A DNA stretch of 64,000 nucleotides from Ceratopteris richardii (taxonomy: Eukaryota > Streptophyta > Polypodiopsida > Polypodiales > Pteridaceae): the NCBI GenBank assembly GCA_020310875.1, contig CM035416.1:78683778-78747777 (forward strand), read 5' to 3'. Below, one piece after another: positions 47,187-58,400 of this stretch; within the stretch, counting starts at the first letter, position 1; every line of letters begins with the position of its first letter. Position numbers and translations under genes: made by a program. Below the pieces are notes generated by a model. That model was not told the DNA's origin and made no database searches. It saw only the letters and a list, made by a program, of their open reading frames with translations.

Positions 47187-48188
47187 TGTTAGACGGTCAC
47201 CGGAGTGGGACAGACGTAATGACCGCCTGATATACCGGAATTATCAAAATCCGTGCAAAAAAGTTGGTACGCGCATCTTGAAAAAGATATATAAAGCAAT
47301 GTAAAGAGAATGGAGAGAGACACTTGTGAGAAACGGTTTTCTTGGAATTGCCAGTTTATTCGCCTGATTATCTGTCAGATTATTATTACACTGTTACGAA
47401 GTCTGAGTATTGTTTATGTTGATTTCTGTTCTGTTCTGCGCCTGGTTAGTCGTTTATTCACTCCATAGTGCAGAGTGCGAATTAGTAATCTTGTGTTACG
47501 AATCTGTTCGGTAATGGTTGAGTGTGTCTCTGAATGTTAATAAGTGCAGTGTGTTACTTGTCAGTAGTATACTGAACGAGGAAGTATGGAAGTAGTTCCG
47601 AACTGATCGCATGTTAACCATTTTGGTAGTGACCAAGTTTGATGCAGTCGTCTACGTTCACTGTTGATTCCGATCACAGGAAAAACTATCATCTGTAACG
47701 ATTGAAGTACGAGTAGGTCATTGTTAAGTCTATAACGAGTCGATTGTTGTCAAGATATTTGTTGCTCGTAGTTGGTATACGATGAGTTGTAATTTCAGTA
47801 TATATATATATGTGTTTGGTATATCTGTCTGTTCTGAAGAAGTACGTATTAGGTGATCTTCGTTTACTGAAGTAGATTATTCTATTGGACACAAGTCACC
47901 GGACTACTGCTCAGACCATCATAGCAGGATTAGTTCAGAAATTCTAAGTCCAGTACAACGAACAGTCATTGGTTGTTCAGAATTGCGCATGGAGCTAAGA
48001 CGCTAGAAGTAATTATGATTGTGTAATAAGTTGGGAAAATAGTACAGGGCCTCTGTCTAACAGACCCCTACCACTCCCAAGGACCCACGTGGCTAAGAGG
48101 TAATTTACGGTTAGGAAAGGTTCGGAAACGTATGAACTTGGAAGTATTTTGAGTCTGAAATTGGAAGTTTAACGATTTACATTTAACA
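47187..48188 (+). mobile_element. Probable solo LTR J in the RT of B
   Basis: A 1.0-kb insert with TGTTA...TAACA inverted ends interrupts the B coding sequence between EFKI and LDLG. Flanking 4-mers are AATT (47183-47186) and AATC (48189-48192), and setting the insert and one 4-mer aside leaves the B frame in register. It has a TATA box TATATAAAG at 47288-47296 and no coding region, as in a solo LTR left by LTR-LTR recombination. No second copy is in the window. A TRIM-like element is an alternative. Confidence 0.65.
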
Positions 48189-48192
48189 AATC

Positions 48193-49057
48193 TTAGATTT
48201 AGGGATTTTAAGGTACCTCTTTGGGATTGAAGTACTATATGAAGAGGAAAGTATGTACTTGATGCAAAGGAAATACATTCTAGATCTTTTGAAGAAGTTT
48301 GGCTTGTGTGATTGCAAGCCCATTTCAAATCCATTAGAAGTAAATGTTAAACTAAGTGCTCATGAAGGTGAAGAAGTCAAGGATGTCACCATGTATAGGT
48401 CAATAATTGGCTCTCTCTTGTATGCTACTATGACAAGACTAGATATTGCACATGTAGTTGGAGTGTTATCTCAATTTTTGCAAGCACCAAGAGTACCTCA
48501 TCTTGTTGTAGCCAAAAGGGTACTTAGGTACCTCAAAGGATCAGGGAATGAAGGTCTATATTATCCATTTGATGATGTAGTAAATGTACAAGCTTATTGT
48601 GATGCTGATTGGGCAGGTTCCAAAGATGACAGGAGCACTAGTGGATATGTTATCATGCTAGGGAAGAAGACCATCTCATGGACGTAAAAGAAGCAACCAA
48701 CAGTGGCTCTCTCATTGACCAAAGCTGAGTATAGAGGCTTAGCACAAGTCTCATGGGAGCTTATGTGGCTCAAGAAGTTGTTTGTTGATCTTGATTTGCA
48801 GGTTAAGCAAGTACCTATTTTTTGTGACAACATAAGTAGCATATGCTTGGCTCAAAATTCAGTGTTCCATGCAAGGTTGAAGCATATAGAAGTGCATTAC
48901 AACTTTATTAGAGAGAAGATCAAGTCAAAGGATGTCAAGGTGGAGATGTCAATACAAAGGACCAATATGCAGATATGTTTACCAAAGCATTGGATGGAAT
49001 AAAGCTACAACACTTCAAGGCATGCATTGTAATGAAGGACCTAGGCATTGAGACTTG
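48193..49057 (+). pseudogene. B pol: RT C-terminus and RNase H
   Basis: Continues the RT after J (DLGILRYLFGIEVLY at 48195-48239), then the frame 48253-48687 (YILDLLKKFGLCDCKPISNP, SIIGSLLYATMTRLDIAHVV, YCDADWAGSKDDRSTSGYV). A TAA at about 48686 splits RNase H, which continues at 48703-49002 (LTKAEYRGLAQVSWELMWLK, DNISSICLAQN, HIEVHYNFIREK), with a shift near the end. The RNase H and RT motifs are otherwise well kept. Confidence 0.87.
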
Positions 49058-49065
49058 AAGGGGAG
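49057..49065 (+). promoter_or_regulatory. B polypurine tract
   Basis: GAAGGGGAG lies immediately before the 3' LTR TGTTGAAAATC, the typical copia arrangement. Confidence 0.9.
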
Positions 49066-49844
49066 TGTTGAAAATCAAGTCTCAAGTTTTGCAAGTGGAA
49101 CAATAAAAGAGGAGGACCAAAGGTTGTGGAATAAAGTTAGAGGCTCCACCAAACACAATCAAATTCAAATCTCATCAAATCAGCCACCAAAAAGTGCACC
49201 CACAGTGATTGGTTGGTGGTTAGCTAGATTTTAGGAAAAGTAAAACTCTATATAAGCATCATCTTGCCTTTGTTTCTTGAGTTGTATGCATTCCATGAGT
49301 TTTGAACTTAGTTTAGTGAAGTCATAAACTTCAGTAAGCAACCCCCTTGCTTGCTTACCTCATTTTCTCATGATTTTGCTCCTCTCTATCTAGAGGTCTA
49401 GTTAGGGTTTTCCAAATATGATTGTTCCAGATTGCAGATCATTATTTTCTCTCTCATTGTAATAATTTTCATTGATTTCAAGCTTCATTTGGTCTCTCAT
49501 ATAGTGCCTTGAAATTTGCCAAAGTTTCAAGTTATTTGACTGAGTGAGTTGTGAGAAATTGCGAACTTTGTGAAGGTATATCTCTGCACATGGGCAGATA
49601 GTGTTGAAAGCAGGTAGCGTGTTTTGCAGAGGGTGATTCTCACAACTGGAATATCCATTTGGATGATTTAAATCTTGTTGGGTAGCTCTTATAGTCTATT
49701 GTAAGTCTGCAAAATTTCAGTTTAAGTCTTTGTATTGTTGTAGAGAAGAGTTCAAAACAGTGAGCATATATCACTGCTTGTGGACCTAGGGGAGGGTAAC
49801 CATCTTCCATTGTTGCATTGGGGTGTTAGAATCATCCCCCATCA
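49066..49844 (+). repeat. B 3' LTR
   Basis: 779 bp, TGTTGAAAATCAAG ... CATCCCCCATCA, intact. It aligns with the 5' LTR halves at 19652-20077 and 28288-28670. GAAAT follows as the target duplication. Confidence 0.93.
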
Positions 49845-49849
49845 GAAAT

Positions 49850-50503
49850 AAGTTAGGCAATCAATGTATTAGTCATGTTCTACTTACAAATTCCTTGCTA
49901 TATAAGTCAATCAAGACATTAGAAATGTAGAGAGATCATTGCCAATGTGAAGATAGATGTGTTGAGGGAAACCAATGGTTTTATAGCTCAATCTAATTCT
50001 TATTTCTCTCATAATGATCTTATGGATTGCAAATCCTTGTAAAAAAATCTAATTCAATAATAAAACAACGTATGGTTAAAGTTTTGTGTCCTAGTTCTTC
50101 ACATACAATGTGTATGATTCATAGGAACATTCACATGTTAGCTCTCTGAAGTGAAGCTACAAAAATGGTGCAACTCAGCAATTGATGTTTAGCTTAGATC
50201 TCAGTGATGCATGTAAACTTTTTCATGATTAAGGATTAGAAATCTAGGTTGAGAAATAAGCTAGCTATGGCTAAAAGCATTTTGTAAAATGGATTGAATT
50301 TTGAGAGAAATTTGTGTTAGAAGTTAGCTATGTCAAAGTTGCCATTTCTAGCCATTTGTTTTAGACATACTTTTGAGGTTAGTAATTACATTGAGATTTG
50401 ACAAGTGTAATCAAGTATCTATTGGACCTTAAGGTTGCAAAAGGATCATAAAAATAGTCTTATATATTTTGAGGTGTTGAAAGTCATGAAATTTGTAGGT
50501 AAG
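49850..50503. other. Unassigned stretch between B and F
   Basis: About 650 bp of A/T-rich sequence without an open frame or recognised motif. It would be the pre-insertion sequence flanking B, but it does not clearly continue gag remnant I. Confidence 0.4.
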
Positions 50504-51134
50504 TGTTGAGAGCAGTATGGGCACCCAAGGATTGACTAGACAAGGAAGCCAACGGAGAGAGTCAGAACAAGGTGAAGGAGTAAGTAGACAAAGCAGTCGA
50601 CGCAAATCTGGCAGATAGGCCCTTCAATTTTTCCAATCTACATCTTTTAACAGTGATTCTTATCACTAACAATCATTGTAAATACCATTTCATATTTTTG
50701 TAGCTCCATTTTGTGCAAGCCAAGGAGTCCTTGAGCTTGAGGAGCCTTAGAAGTACCTACATATCAATTTTCGTATTTTTTAGACTCCGTTTGAGCCCTC
50801 AAATTGGCCCTGGAACCTAATTTTTAACTAGGCCGGACACTAGGTCTGGACAGGGCCAAAAGCTAGTCAAAAACTATAAAAAGAGCTAGAGAGCTCATTT
50901 TTGAGGTTAGATTGTAATTGAAACGAACTTGTAAGAGCATTTTGAAAGTAATCTAAAAGCTCCATTGATTCTCACTCTTTGTCTTACCGTGTGTGCGCGT
51001 GTGTGTGTATGTGTGTGCATGCTAGTGTGCTTCTCACTCACGCACTTGCGCCGCCACTTGCTCGAGGTCTTCATACCATCCTCACGTCTTCCCGGATTGA
51101 CATTAAAGGAGGTGCTACTCATCATTGAGCTACA
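50504..51134 (+). repeat. F 5' LTR
   Basis: TGTTGAGAGCAG ... ATTGAGCTACA. From about 50630 on it aligns with the E LTR (GGAGTCCT.GAGCTTGAGGAG, AACTAGGCCGGACACTAGGT). TATA box at 50875-50883. A GTGTGTGTATGTGTGTGC simple repeat lies near 50998-51020. Confidence 0.92.
50875..50883 (+). promoter_or_regulatory. F LTR TATA box
   Basis: TATAAAAAG in the same context (ACTATAAAAAGAGCTAGAGA) as in both LTRs of E. It is the likely core promoter for the genomic RNA. Confidence 0.7.
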
Positions 51135-51142
51135 CCAAATTT

Positions 51143-51162
51143 TGGCGCCGTTGCCGGGGATC
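51143..51162 (+). promoter_or_regulatory. F primer-binding site
   Basis: TGGCGCCGTTGCCGGGGATC is a perfect 20-base match to the complement of the 3' end of plant tRNA-Asp, eight bases after the LTR. Confidence 0.93.
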
Positions 51163-51187
51163 GAGCTTTGAGGACGAGCGTGTGATG

Positions 51188-51192
51188 GTAAG
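51188..51192 (+). promoter_or_regulatory. F leader splice-donor-like site
   Basis: GATG|GTAAGA in the sequence GCGTGTGATGGTAAGACG, identical in its core to E. A donor here and the acceptor at 62621 would remove gag-pol and bring the leader to ORF3. Confidence 0.5.
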
Positions 51193-51636
51193 ACGTAGAG
51201 TTGACGCGTTGGAGTTGTAGGTATTTTCTTCACTCTCATAGATTTTCTTTTACTTTCTTCACCATCTTCATCACCATCATCATCATCACCATCTCCCACG
51301 TCCATCTCCATCATCGCGAAAATTTCAGTTTTTTGACTATATCCCCACCTCCACCTCATTTCCCTCATTTCACTTGTGAGAGAGAGCGAGAGAGCGAAAT
51401 TGCATGTGCTTTTTTTGCATGTTTCTTGAGCTATCTTGCAGGTACAGGTCACATCACCATCTCCAGCCTTCCGCGCAGGTACGGAACTCGACGAAACTGT
51501 CTCGCAGTCGCCGCCTTCTGTCCATCGCGATTGACAGAAATTTTCACTTGTTGGTAAATCTGAGTGCACCACAGTGGACTAGAGACCCTGCACACCACAT
51601 TCCCACTAAAATTTTTGAAAATCTTGCAAAATTTCA

Positions 51637-52056
51637 GTCCATCGCGATTGACAGCCCTGTCCATCGCGATTGACAGCTCTGTCCATCGCGATTGACTGCC
51701 AGTCCATCGCGACCGACTGCCTGTCCATCGCGATTGACTGAACCCCTTGTCCATCGCGATTGACTGAAGTCTCTGTCCATCGCGACCGACTGCCTGTCCA
51801 TCGCGATTGACTGAACCCCTTGTCCATCGCGATTGACTGAAGTCTCTGTCCATCGCGACCGACTGCCTGTCCATCGCGATTGACTGAACCCCTTGTCCAT
51901 CGCGATTGACTGAAGTCTCTGTCCATCGCGATTGACTGCCTGTCCATCGCGATTGATTGAATTGGGTGTCCATCGCGACCGACTGAACTCTCTGTCCATC
52001 GCGATTGACTGAGTGTCCATCGCGATTGACAGCCCTATCCATCGCGATTGACAGCC
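51637..52056. repeat. F leader minisatellite with higher-order structure
   Basis: Eighteen units with the core TCCATCGCGATTGACTG (variants with CGCGACCGACTG), plus one outlying unit at 51518. In the middle (about 51709-51930) three units of 21, 26 and 26 bp form a 73-bp higher-order repeat present three times, told apart by the tails GCC, AACCCCT and AAGTCTC. All three minus-strand frames are open across it because the unit lacks stops; these frames are not genes. Same place as the E array but with another core. Confidence 0.92.
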
Positions 52057-52938
52057 AATTTTAGCCAAATTTTTTAGGGTTTGTTAATTGAAAAGTGGGC
52101 TAATTTTGGGCACAAATATTATGCTCTTGAGCACATGGGGAAGCCTTAGGAAAACAACTTGGGGAAAACCTGTTGCACAGTGATCCTGTTTGAAACCTGT
52201 CGTAACCCTAGAACCCTGAACGGTCACAACTTTTTCATACGAGATCCATTTTTTGAGCTCTAGGGCTTGTTGGAAAGCTCGTAGCATATACTACACGCCC
52301 TCAACTGTTTTTTATAAAGATAATGCATTGATTTTTAGATAGGGTATTTTGAAGTTGACCATACCCAGGGGGATCAAAGTCAGGGGTCCTTAGGATTGTT
52401 TTCTTGAGAATCACTATGCAAGTTTGTGTTTGTGCGACATGAATGAAAATAATTGGTTCTGTCTTTGGAATGTAAATTTCAAAGCTAACTTTGAAACTCT
52501 TACAGAGCATCGAGAGGTGTTCTAAGCAAGTGTAAGTGCGAGCTTGGGAACACATTTCCTGGGCACTCAAGGGCAACCGAGCAGGAAACAAAAGGTTGGA
52601 CACTTTTAACCCCCTCTGTCAATTCATAGCTTAGGCTAAGAACGACGAGAGGTAGGAGTAAGTCAGAGCGACGATAGGCAGTCATCAAGTTGAAGACTAC
52701 CTAAAAACTCAAGTTCAAGATAAAAATCTAATCTCTGTACGGTCGGTAACATAAAGGAAAGAACCTAACGTGGAACGATCAACCTAAAAGTACGAAGAAC
52801 ACTCAAGTATTCCGACGACGTGATATCAGACAAGAACTCAAACGTGATAAAATAACTAAAAAGAATCAAGTGACTGGTACCAATTAATCGGCAACGAGGT
52901 TGTACTCTGGAAAAAAATTGGGCTAATCAGTTAGGCAT
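52057..52938 (+). other. F leader before gag
   Basis: About 880 bp between the minisatellite and the gag ATG. No convincing frame. Parts align with 33906-34374 of E near the gag start (AAGTGTAAGTGCGAGCTTGGGAAC-like block), so it is conserved untranslated leader. Confidence 0.6.
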
Positions 52939-55395
52939 ATGAACCTTAGATCGGGACGACATTTAGCAAGGGAAAGACAAAGCCTTAGGTCTTCAGAGGC
53001 TAGTGTCAATCACACTGCAAGGTCTTGGGCCCAGCAGTTGAGCCACCACTCATACTACCCTAGCTCTGAGACCAGTGAGTCAGAAATGTCTCAAGGCATG
53101 GACAGACCTACGGGAAGTTCAGGAGTGCCTTACCTGTACAGGGTAGAAGGCCCTTACAAAACGCAGCTGGAGTACCTTAGGACCAACCGATTAGGTGCTA
53201 GCATCTATGAGGACGACTTAGGAAGATCTGTGGTCCAGATTAAAAACCCTGATCAATCCATTGGACTAGAGCACCCAGCTGTCAAGTTTGAAAATGGTGC
53301 ATACCTGGACAAAGAAGGAACTATATATGTGGTCACTAGTCACCCTGATAGGACCGATGACTTTGGGAATGTAATCTCAGAAGCGGACTTAGGTGACCTG
53401 GAACAAGGGAACATGGGTGCGGAACCTAGAACCCCTCGAGGTAAATCAGTTCTCACTAGGATTATCACGCCTGAATGGGTTCCCCAAGACAACAAGAGCA
53501 TAGAGTTGCTCCTCAATCGAGAAACTGATGAAGCCTTTTGGAGGTACAAGTCTAATCAGCCAACAGACATAGGAAATATCATGATCTATGAGTTTAAGGA
53601 TCCGGATAGCCCAGGCAGAGTGACCTATTTAGATCATGCTTCAGAACGGATCTTTGTGGTGACAGAAAATGATAGGCATGCTTACACTTGGAAGGGTGAA
53701 TTTATTTTCCCTCAACCAAGATCAAATGTATCCTATGGTCACCCTGGGGCTGGAACTTCCCAAGCTCATGGTACGCAAAGAGACAGAAGTAGAGATAGAC
53801 CAGAAGTAAGTTTTGCCAACCCAGTGGGCAGAGAAAGAACGAGAACGGAGACGAATAGGGTAGAACCTCCTGAGATGCATAGAGCCCACAGGAACCAAAG
53901 AAATGTAGATGGATTCCCTCTACCGAGGCCTAGAGAGCACGCAAGAACTTTGAGACCCACCCAGCTAGTTAAGTCCATGAAGAATTACTTTGACGGCACA
54001 AGAGATCCCTATGATCATGTGGCGGAGTTCAAGCAAGTCTTGAGAGCTGAACAGGTTGAGGATCTGTTCACGCAGTACAATGCCTTCGGTCTAACCCTTA
54101 GGAACACAGCACTTACATGGTTTCAGCCATTAGATGAGCGTCAGTTCAGGAGCATAGACCAACTCCTAGAGGCATTCATTGTAGAGTTCTCTAAGAGCGG
54201 CATAAGACACAATACCTCCTCATTGATTCACAGCTTCAAACAGACCCCCCAAGAGACTGTCAGATTGGCCGGAAGAAGATTTAGACAATATCTTGAAAGG
54301 TGCCCTATTTCGGAACTACCCACATCTGCTAAACAAGTAGCCTTATTCCTTGATGGATTGCTGAGTACGAAATTGAGATCCTATGTGTATCTGAAGGACC
54401 CTAGGACTATAGAGGAGTGTGTACGCATGTGCATTGACATTGAAGATAACCTAGGGGAGGAACTCGAGCTTTCCAAAATCTACAAAGATTCAGATAGTGC
54501 TTCTAGTCACTCTTCCACGCAATCCACATCAATTGAGGAACTCGCAGAGAAAGTGGCACAAAAACTAGGCGTCTCTAGCAAACAAATTCCTAGGTTTGCC
54601 CCTGTGAAAAGATGCTATACTTGTGGTGGCGACCACATGGCGAATGTCTGCCCTATTATGGCTCAACCCCAAGTAAACCCTAGTAGTCAGTACTGCACCA
54701 TAGAACGGAGATACACCAATCACACCGCACAAGATTGCCCATACAACAAGCAGGCAGTTAGGCAACCCTATCCGCAGCCCTACCAACAAGGCCGATACCA
54801 GAACCAAAATCCACCACCACAATATGCTAGACCCCAACAAACCTACCAACCACAATATCAGGCCCAACAGAGACCCCAACCGGTGCTAGCTCAACAGCCT
54901 CCAAACCCCGCTAATGTGATTCCAGTAAAGTATGCTGTGGCAGAAGAAAACCTGAATAGGGCCATAGTACCAGTAACCCCATTGATCTCAGAAAGTGACC
55001 CGAGTGACCATAGCTTTGATTCTACACATGTCGATAGTCCCCAAGCTTACTACATGCAGTCTCCAGAACATGGTGAGTCCTACTATAGTGAAGAACCAAG
55101 TGAACCTAGTTGGGAGTCGGATTACACGAACGTCATGTATGCAAACCCCAACCCTAGGCCTCAGCCTAGGCAGGTACGACCACCCTTTCCTAGAGGACCA
55201 TGCTACCGATGTCAAGGGGATCACTTCATTCGTGATTGTCCCTTACCTCCACCTACACAAAATCAGTCCGTGACGATCCAAGGCTTTTGCCAAGATTGTG
55301 GAAAAGAGCATCTCTTACGAGATTGCCCAAAGAACCCCAATAACATGCCAAAAATCACTCCTATCAATGTGATTGGGTTGGTTGTGGATGCCTAA
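52939..55395 (+). CDS. F gag polyprotein (818 aa)
   Basis: Structural protein that would form the virus-like particle and bind genomic RNA. Starts MNLRSGRHLARE, a start also kept in E. Residues 1-330 are a long N-terminal region (EYLRTNRLGASIYEDDLG, TPRGKSVLTRIITPEWVPQD). About 340-490 is the gag core (VKSMKNYFDGTRDPYDHVAE, LTLRNTALTWFQ, AFIVEFSKSGI). Three zinc knuckles follow at 559-571 (CYTCGGDHMANVC), 755-767 (CYRCQGDHFIRDC) and 784-796 (CQDCGKEHLLRDC), all CX2CX3HX4C, one residue shorter than the usual retroviral CX2CX4HX4C. Between them lies a Gln/Pro/Tyr-rich stretch (about 620-680). The frame ends at TAA 55393-55395, and pol continues in the same frame. At 818 aa it is much longer than typical gypsy gags. 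Confidence 0.9.
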   Translation: MNLRSGRHLARERQSLRSSEASVNHTARSWAQQLSHHSYYPSSETSESEMSQGMDRPTGSSGVPYLYRVEGPYKTQLEYLRTNRLGASIYEDDLGRSVVQIKNPDQSIGLEHPAVKFENGAYLDKEGTIYVVTSHPDRTDDFGNVISEADLGDLEQGNMGAEPRTPRGKSVLTRIITPEWVPQDNKSIELLLNRETDEAFWRYKSNQPTDIGNIMIYEFKDPDSPGRVTYLDHASERIFVVTENDRHAYTWKGEFIFPQPRSNVSYGHPGAGTSQAHGTQRDRSRDRPEVSFANPVGRERTRTETNRVEPPEMHRAHRNQRNVDGFPLPRPREHARTLRPTQLVKSMKNYFDGTRDPYDHVAEFKQVLRAEQVEDLFTQYNAFGLTLRNTALTWFQPLDERQFRSIDQLLEAFIVEFSKSGIRHNTSSLIHSFKQTPQETVRLAGRRFRQYLERCPISELPTSAKQVALFLDGLLSTKLRSYVYLKDPRTIEECVRMCIDIEDNLGEELELSKIYKDSDSASSHSSTQSTSIEELAEKVAQKLGVSSKQIPRFAPVKRCYTCGGDHMANVCPIMAQPQVNPSSQYCTIERRYTNHTAQDCPYNKQAVRQPYPQPYQQGRYQNQNPPPQYARPQQTYQPQYQAQQRPQPVLAQQPPNPANVIPVKYAVAEENLNRAIVPVTPLISESDPSDHSFDSTHVDSPQAYYMQSPEHGESYYSEEPSEPSWESDYTNVMYANPNPRPQPRQVRPPFPRGPCYRCQGDHFIRDCPLPPPTQNQSVTIQGFCQDCGKEHLLRDCPKNPNNMPKITPINVIGLVVDA
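55393..55395 (+). other. In-frame stop between gag and pol of F
   Basis: A single TAA (context GAT GCC TAA GGA AGT) divides gag from a pol frame in the same register (52939 and 55420 differ by 827 codons). E has ATA at this place and reads through. It may be a recent mutation in F or a readthrough-type control point; only the sequence difference is observed. Confidence 0.85.
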
Positions 55396-55419
55396 GGAAG
55401 TGTCACTACCACTGCACCA

Positions 55420-58400
55420 ATGCAGGTGGTTACTAGAGCTCAGGCATTGCAGCAAAACCAAGAGGCAAGCCAGGAAAAGGGCCCAGAGGCTAGTGAAACC
55501 GAGAGCGTGACCAAGAAAAGGACTAGAGCGTGGAAAGATAGTCGAGAAAGAATGAAAAGACAATGGGCTAAAAAGATAAGTGAGCTTGAGGAAAGCATAA
55601 GAGAAACCAAAGCGAGGATAACTGAACTCACAGCTCCAACTCCCTCTCACATTACCCCGCCTCCACCACTCCCACCTCCATCCAACCCACCACCTCCCCC
55701 ACCGCCTCATCAAATCCCACCACCCCCTAGAGTAGGATCAGTCCTAGCTGATCCCACTCCCGAAGACCTTAATATGATGCTTAAAGCATATCAGGCCAGA
55801 ATCCAAGAAGGGCCAACCATAACCGATCATGAAAAGTGCTACCCTAGAGCCGAGCTAGAGCTTGAACGAACTAAGATTTGTGCCAAAATGGTGGAATTGG
55901 CTCAGACCATGTTTGAGGCCAGCCGCCTATTTAACATTTCTAGTTCAGCTAAGACGCAGTTACACTTTGATGGACTGCTGGAAAGAATAGAGAAGTTAAT
56001 TGCACAATCAGAGAAGGAACCTGCCCCTCAAAGAAAGGAAAGGGCAAGAGAACGGATAAGCCAGCCTCTTCAGGAAGCCCATGTGCCTCCTCAAGAAGCT
56101 TATCTTCCCCCCCAAAAGTCACATGAGCCTCCCCCGAAAGCTTATGTACCTCCACAGGTGACCCACATTCCTTCTCAGGGAGCGTATGAGCCTGCTTGGA
56201 AGAGTAATAGAATAAGTAATCCTCTCCAAGAAGCTTGTGCTCCAGCCATCTGTGGGAACGAGGAGAGAGCCAACGATAGAATGAGCCCTCCTTCCCAGGT
56301 TGCTTACGTGCCTAATTCTACGGAGCCAGACACTTCTTCTTCTATGAATCGGTTTGCACCAGACTTCCTACGAGAGATTCAAGAAGACAAATGGGATAAC
56401 GAAAGTGAGGTCGCCCCTCCATTTGAACTTGTGGACGATGCACACGACCAATTCCCACAAGACATCCCATCCATTTATGGGGAACATGAGAGTACTCAGT
56501 CTCATGAAAGATTGGACTTTGAGTCTAATTCCATACAGGAGCTACCCCACTTCACAGGCCCATGGGAAGCGAAGTCCACATGTATGAGAGCACCCACAGT
56601 CATGGTAAGGAACGACGATTCAGTCATACCTAGGAACACGGAGATAGTAAAGAACACCAAAGTGCAGCGCGATCTCACTTTGGAAGAACTACCCAAGGAT
56701 AGACCAGAAGCGCGGAAATATGTAGCTAGTCAAGTAACTGAAATTGCAAAACCACGTTCCCGGGTAGGACCCCATAGGACAGTGCCAGAAATTCCCGTGG
56801 ATAAGATAGGAGATATGTGTGAAGGTGAAGAAGGGAACACCTATCTTCCCATTACCTACCAAGAGTACACCACCAAGGCAATTTTAGACTCAGGTGCAGG
56901 AGTTGCAATTGCCACCACTTCCCTTTGGAAGCGTTGGGGCAAGCCGGCACTCAGGCCAACGAGAATGAAATTGCAAATGGCCGATGGTCACATAGAGAGA
57001 CCCCTAGGATTGCTAGAAGGAATAACTCTCACCACTTGTGGTGTCGAGTTTGAGCATAGCTTTGCTATATGTGACTTCAGCAAAAATCATGCTTATGAGA
57101 TGATTTTAGGAAGACCATTTATGCGACAGTTGCAAGTGGTACAGGATTGGGGAACCAACTCCTTGTATTTGCAACACTTGGGCGTTACAACCAAAGTCAA
57201 TCTCAAGGACTATTCTCATAGAGATGTCCCTCCTATCCAGTGGAATCCCATCCATAGAGCCAAAGATGATACGGAATCTGTGCATTCCATAGAATCTGGA
57301 TCCTCATGGATGCATGAAGATACTCACTTATGGATGTGCAAGGTAGCAGTAGAAGAAGAGAAGAGAGAGAAAGCCAGAGAGGTAGGTGCGAAAGAAACCC
57401 ATAGATCAATCCAAGACCCAGCCTATGCACCTGTACTTTTTCCAGACGAAGAATTTGAACCTCACGGTTGGGCAGAAATTTTAGCAACAATGGATGTAGC
57501 CATCAATGAAGAACAATGGACACCTCACTGTGATGAGGATGGCTATGACATTTCAGTCTTCTCCATAGAGCCAATCATGGGAGAGGCAGTTTTAGAAGAA
57601 TGCGAACCTAGCCCTGATGCATTTGAGGATGCAAGTGACTCCGATCTAGAGTCAATCATTATGGACCCACCATTTGCATCGGATGAAGAATACTTCCATG
57701 AAGTAGAATTTCAAACCCAGAGGCATGGAGAGCTGACAAATGACGTAAGATTAGCAACACATGTGAGCCCGAAGGAAGAAGGGAAGAAACGAAAGAAGAG
57801 AGAAGCCTCACCAGAAGAGGAAGAATCTTTGTTTGAGGTCCCCGAAAATTTTAAGAAGTATGAGATAGATGATAGGAGAGTCATGATAAGAATGCCTAAA
57901 CGGGAGGCACAATCAGGAGAGGCCTATGATAACAAAGAAACCACCAAGAAAATAGTAGTGGCCATAGAAGAAGGAGAGGAGAGATGCACGTATATAGGCC
58001 ATGACCTGACAGAAGAAGAAGAGCACGAATTGATTGCCTTGCTAAGAGAATACAGAGATGTATTCGCTTGGAGTTACAAGGATTTGAAAGGGGTTGACCT
58101 GGACATATGCTCGCACACCATCCCCATGACTTCAGACGCCAAACCCTCTAAGCAAAAGCCTTATACATATAACGATAATTACGCTGCTAAGATCAAAGAA
58201 GAGATAGATAGACTGGTTGAAGCTGGATTTATCTACGAAATTGAGCACACTGAATGGGTATCCCCCATCGTAGTGGTACCCAAGAAGAATGGCAAGCTGC
58301 GTGTGTGCATTAACTTGAAAAAGGTTAATGCAGCCACAATTCGAGATAACTATCCGCTTCCCATAACAGAACATCTCTTAGAAAGAGTGGCAGGCAAGGA

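Larger units (their letters stand above)
19652..49844 (+). mobile_element. Copia element B, plus strand, split by nested insertions
   Basis: A full-length Ty1/copia element whose parts are spread over 30 kb. LTR halves at 19652-20077 and 28288-28670 rejoin once element C is set aside; they match the 3' LTR at 49066-49844. Primer site, gag, protease, integrase and RT run 28672-32202, the RT continues at 47149-47186 and 48193 onward, then RNase H, polypurine tract and 3' LTR. Flanking 5-mers are GAAGT (19647-19651) and GAAAT (49845-49849), a target duplication with one mismatch. Without insertions the length is about 6.0 kb. Stops and frameshifts in gag-pol mark it as dead, and it is older than the elements inside it. 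Confidence 0.92.

Noticed and set aside
51449..52068. Three overlapping minus-strand ORFs of 113-197 aa rich in N-R-D-G-Q
   Set aside because: They exist only because the minisatellite unit has no stop in any minus frame. They are antisense in a leader and have no start context or homology.
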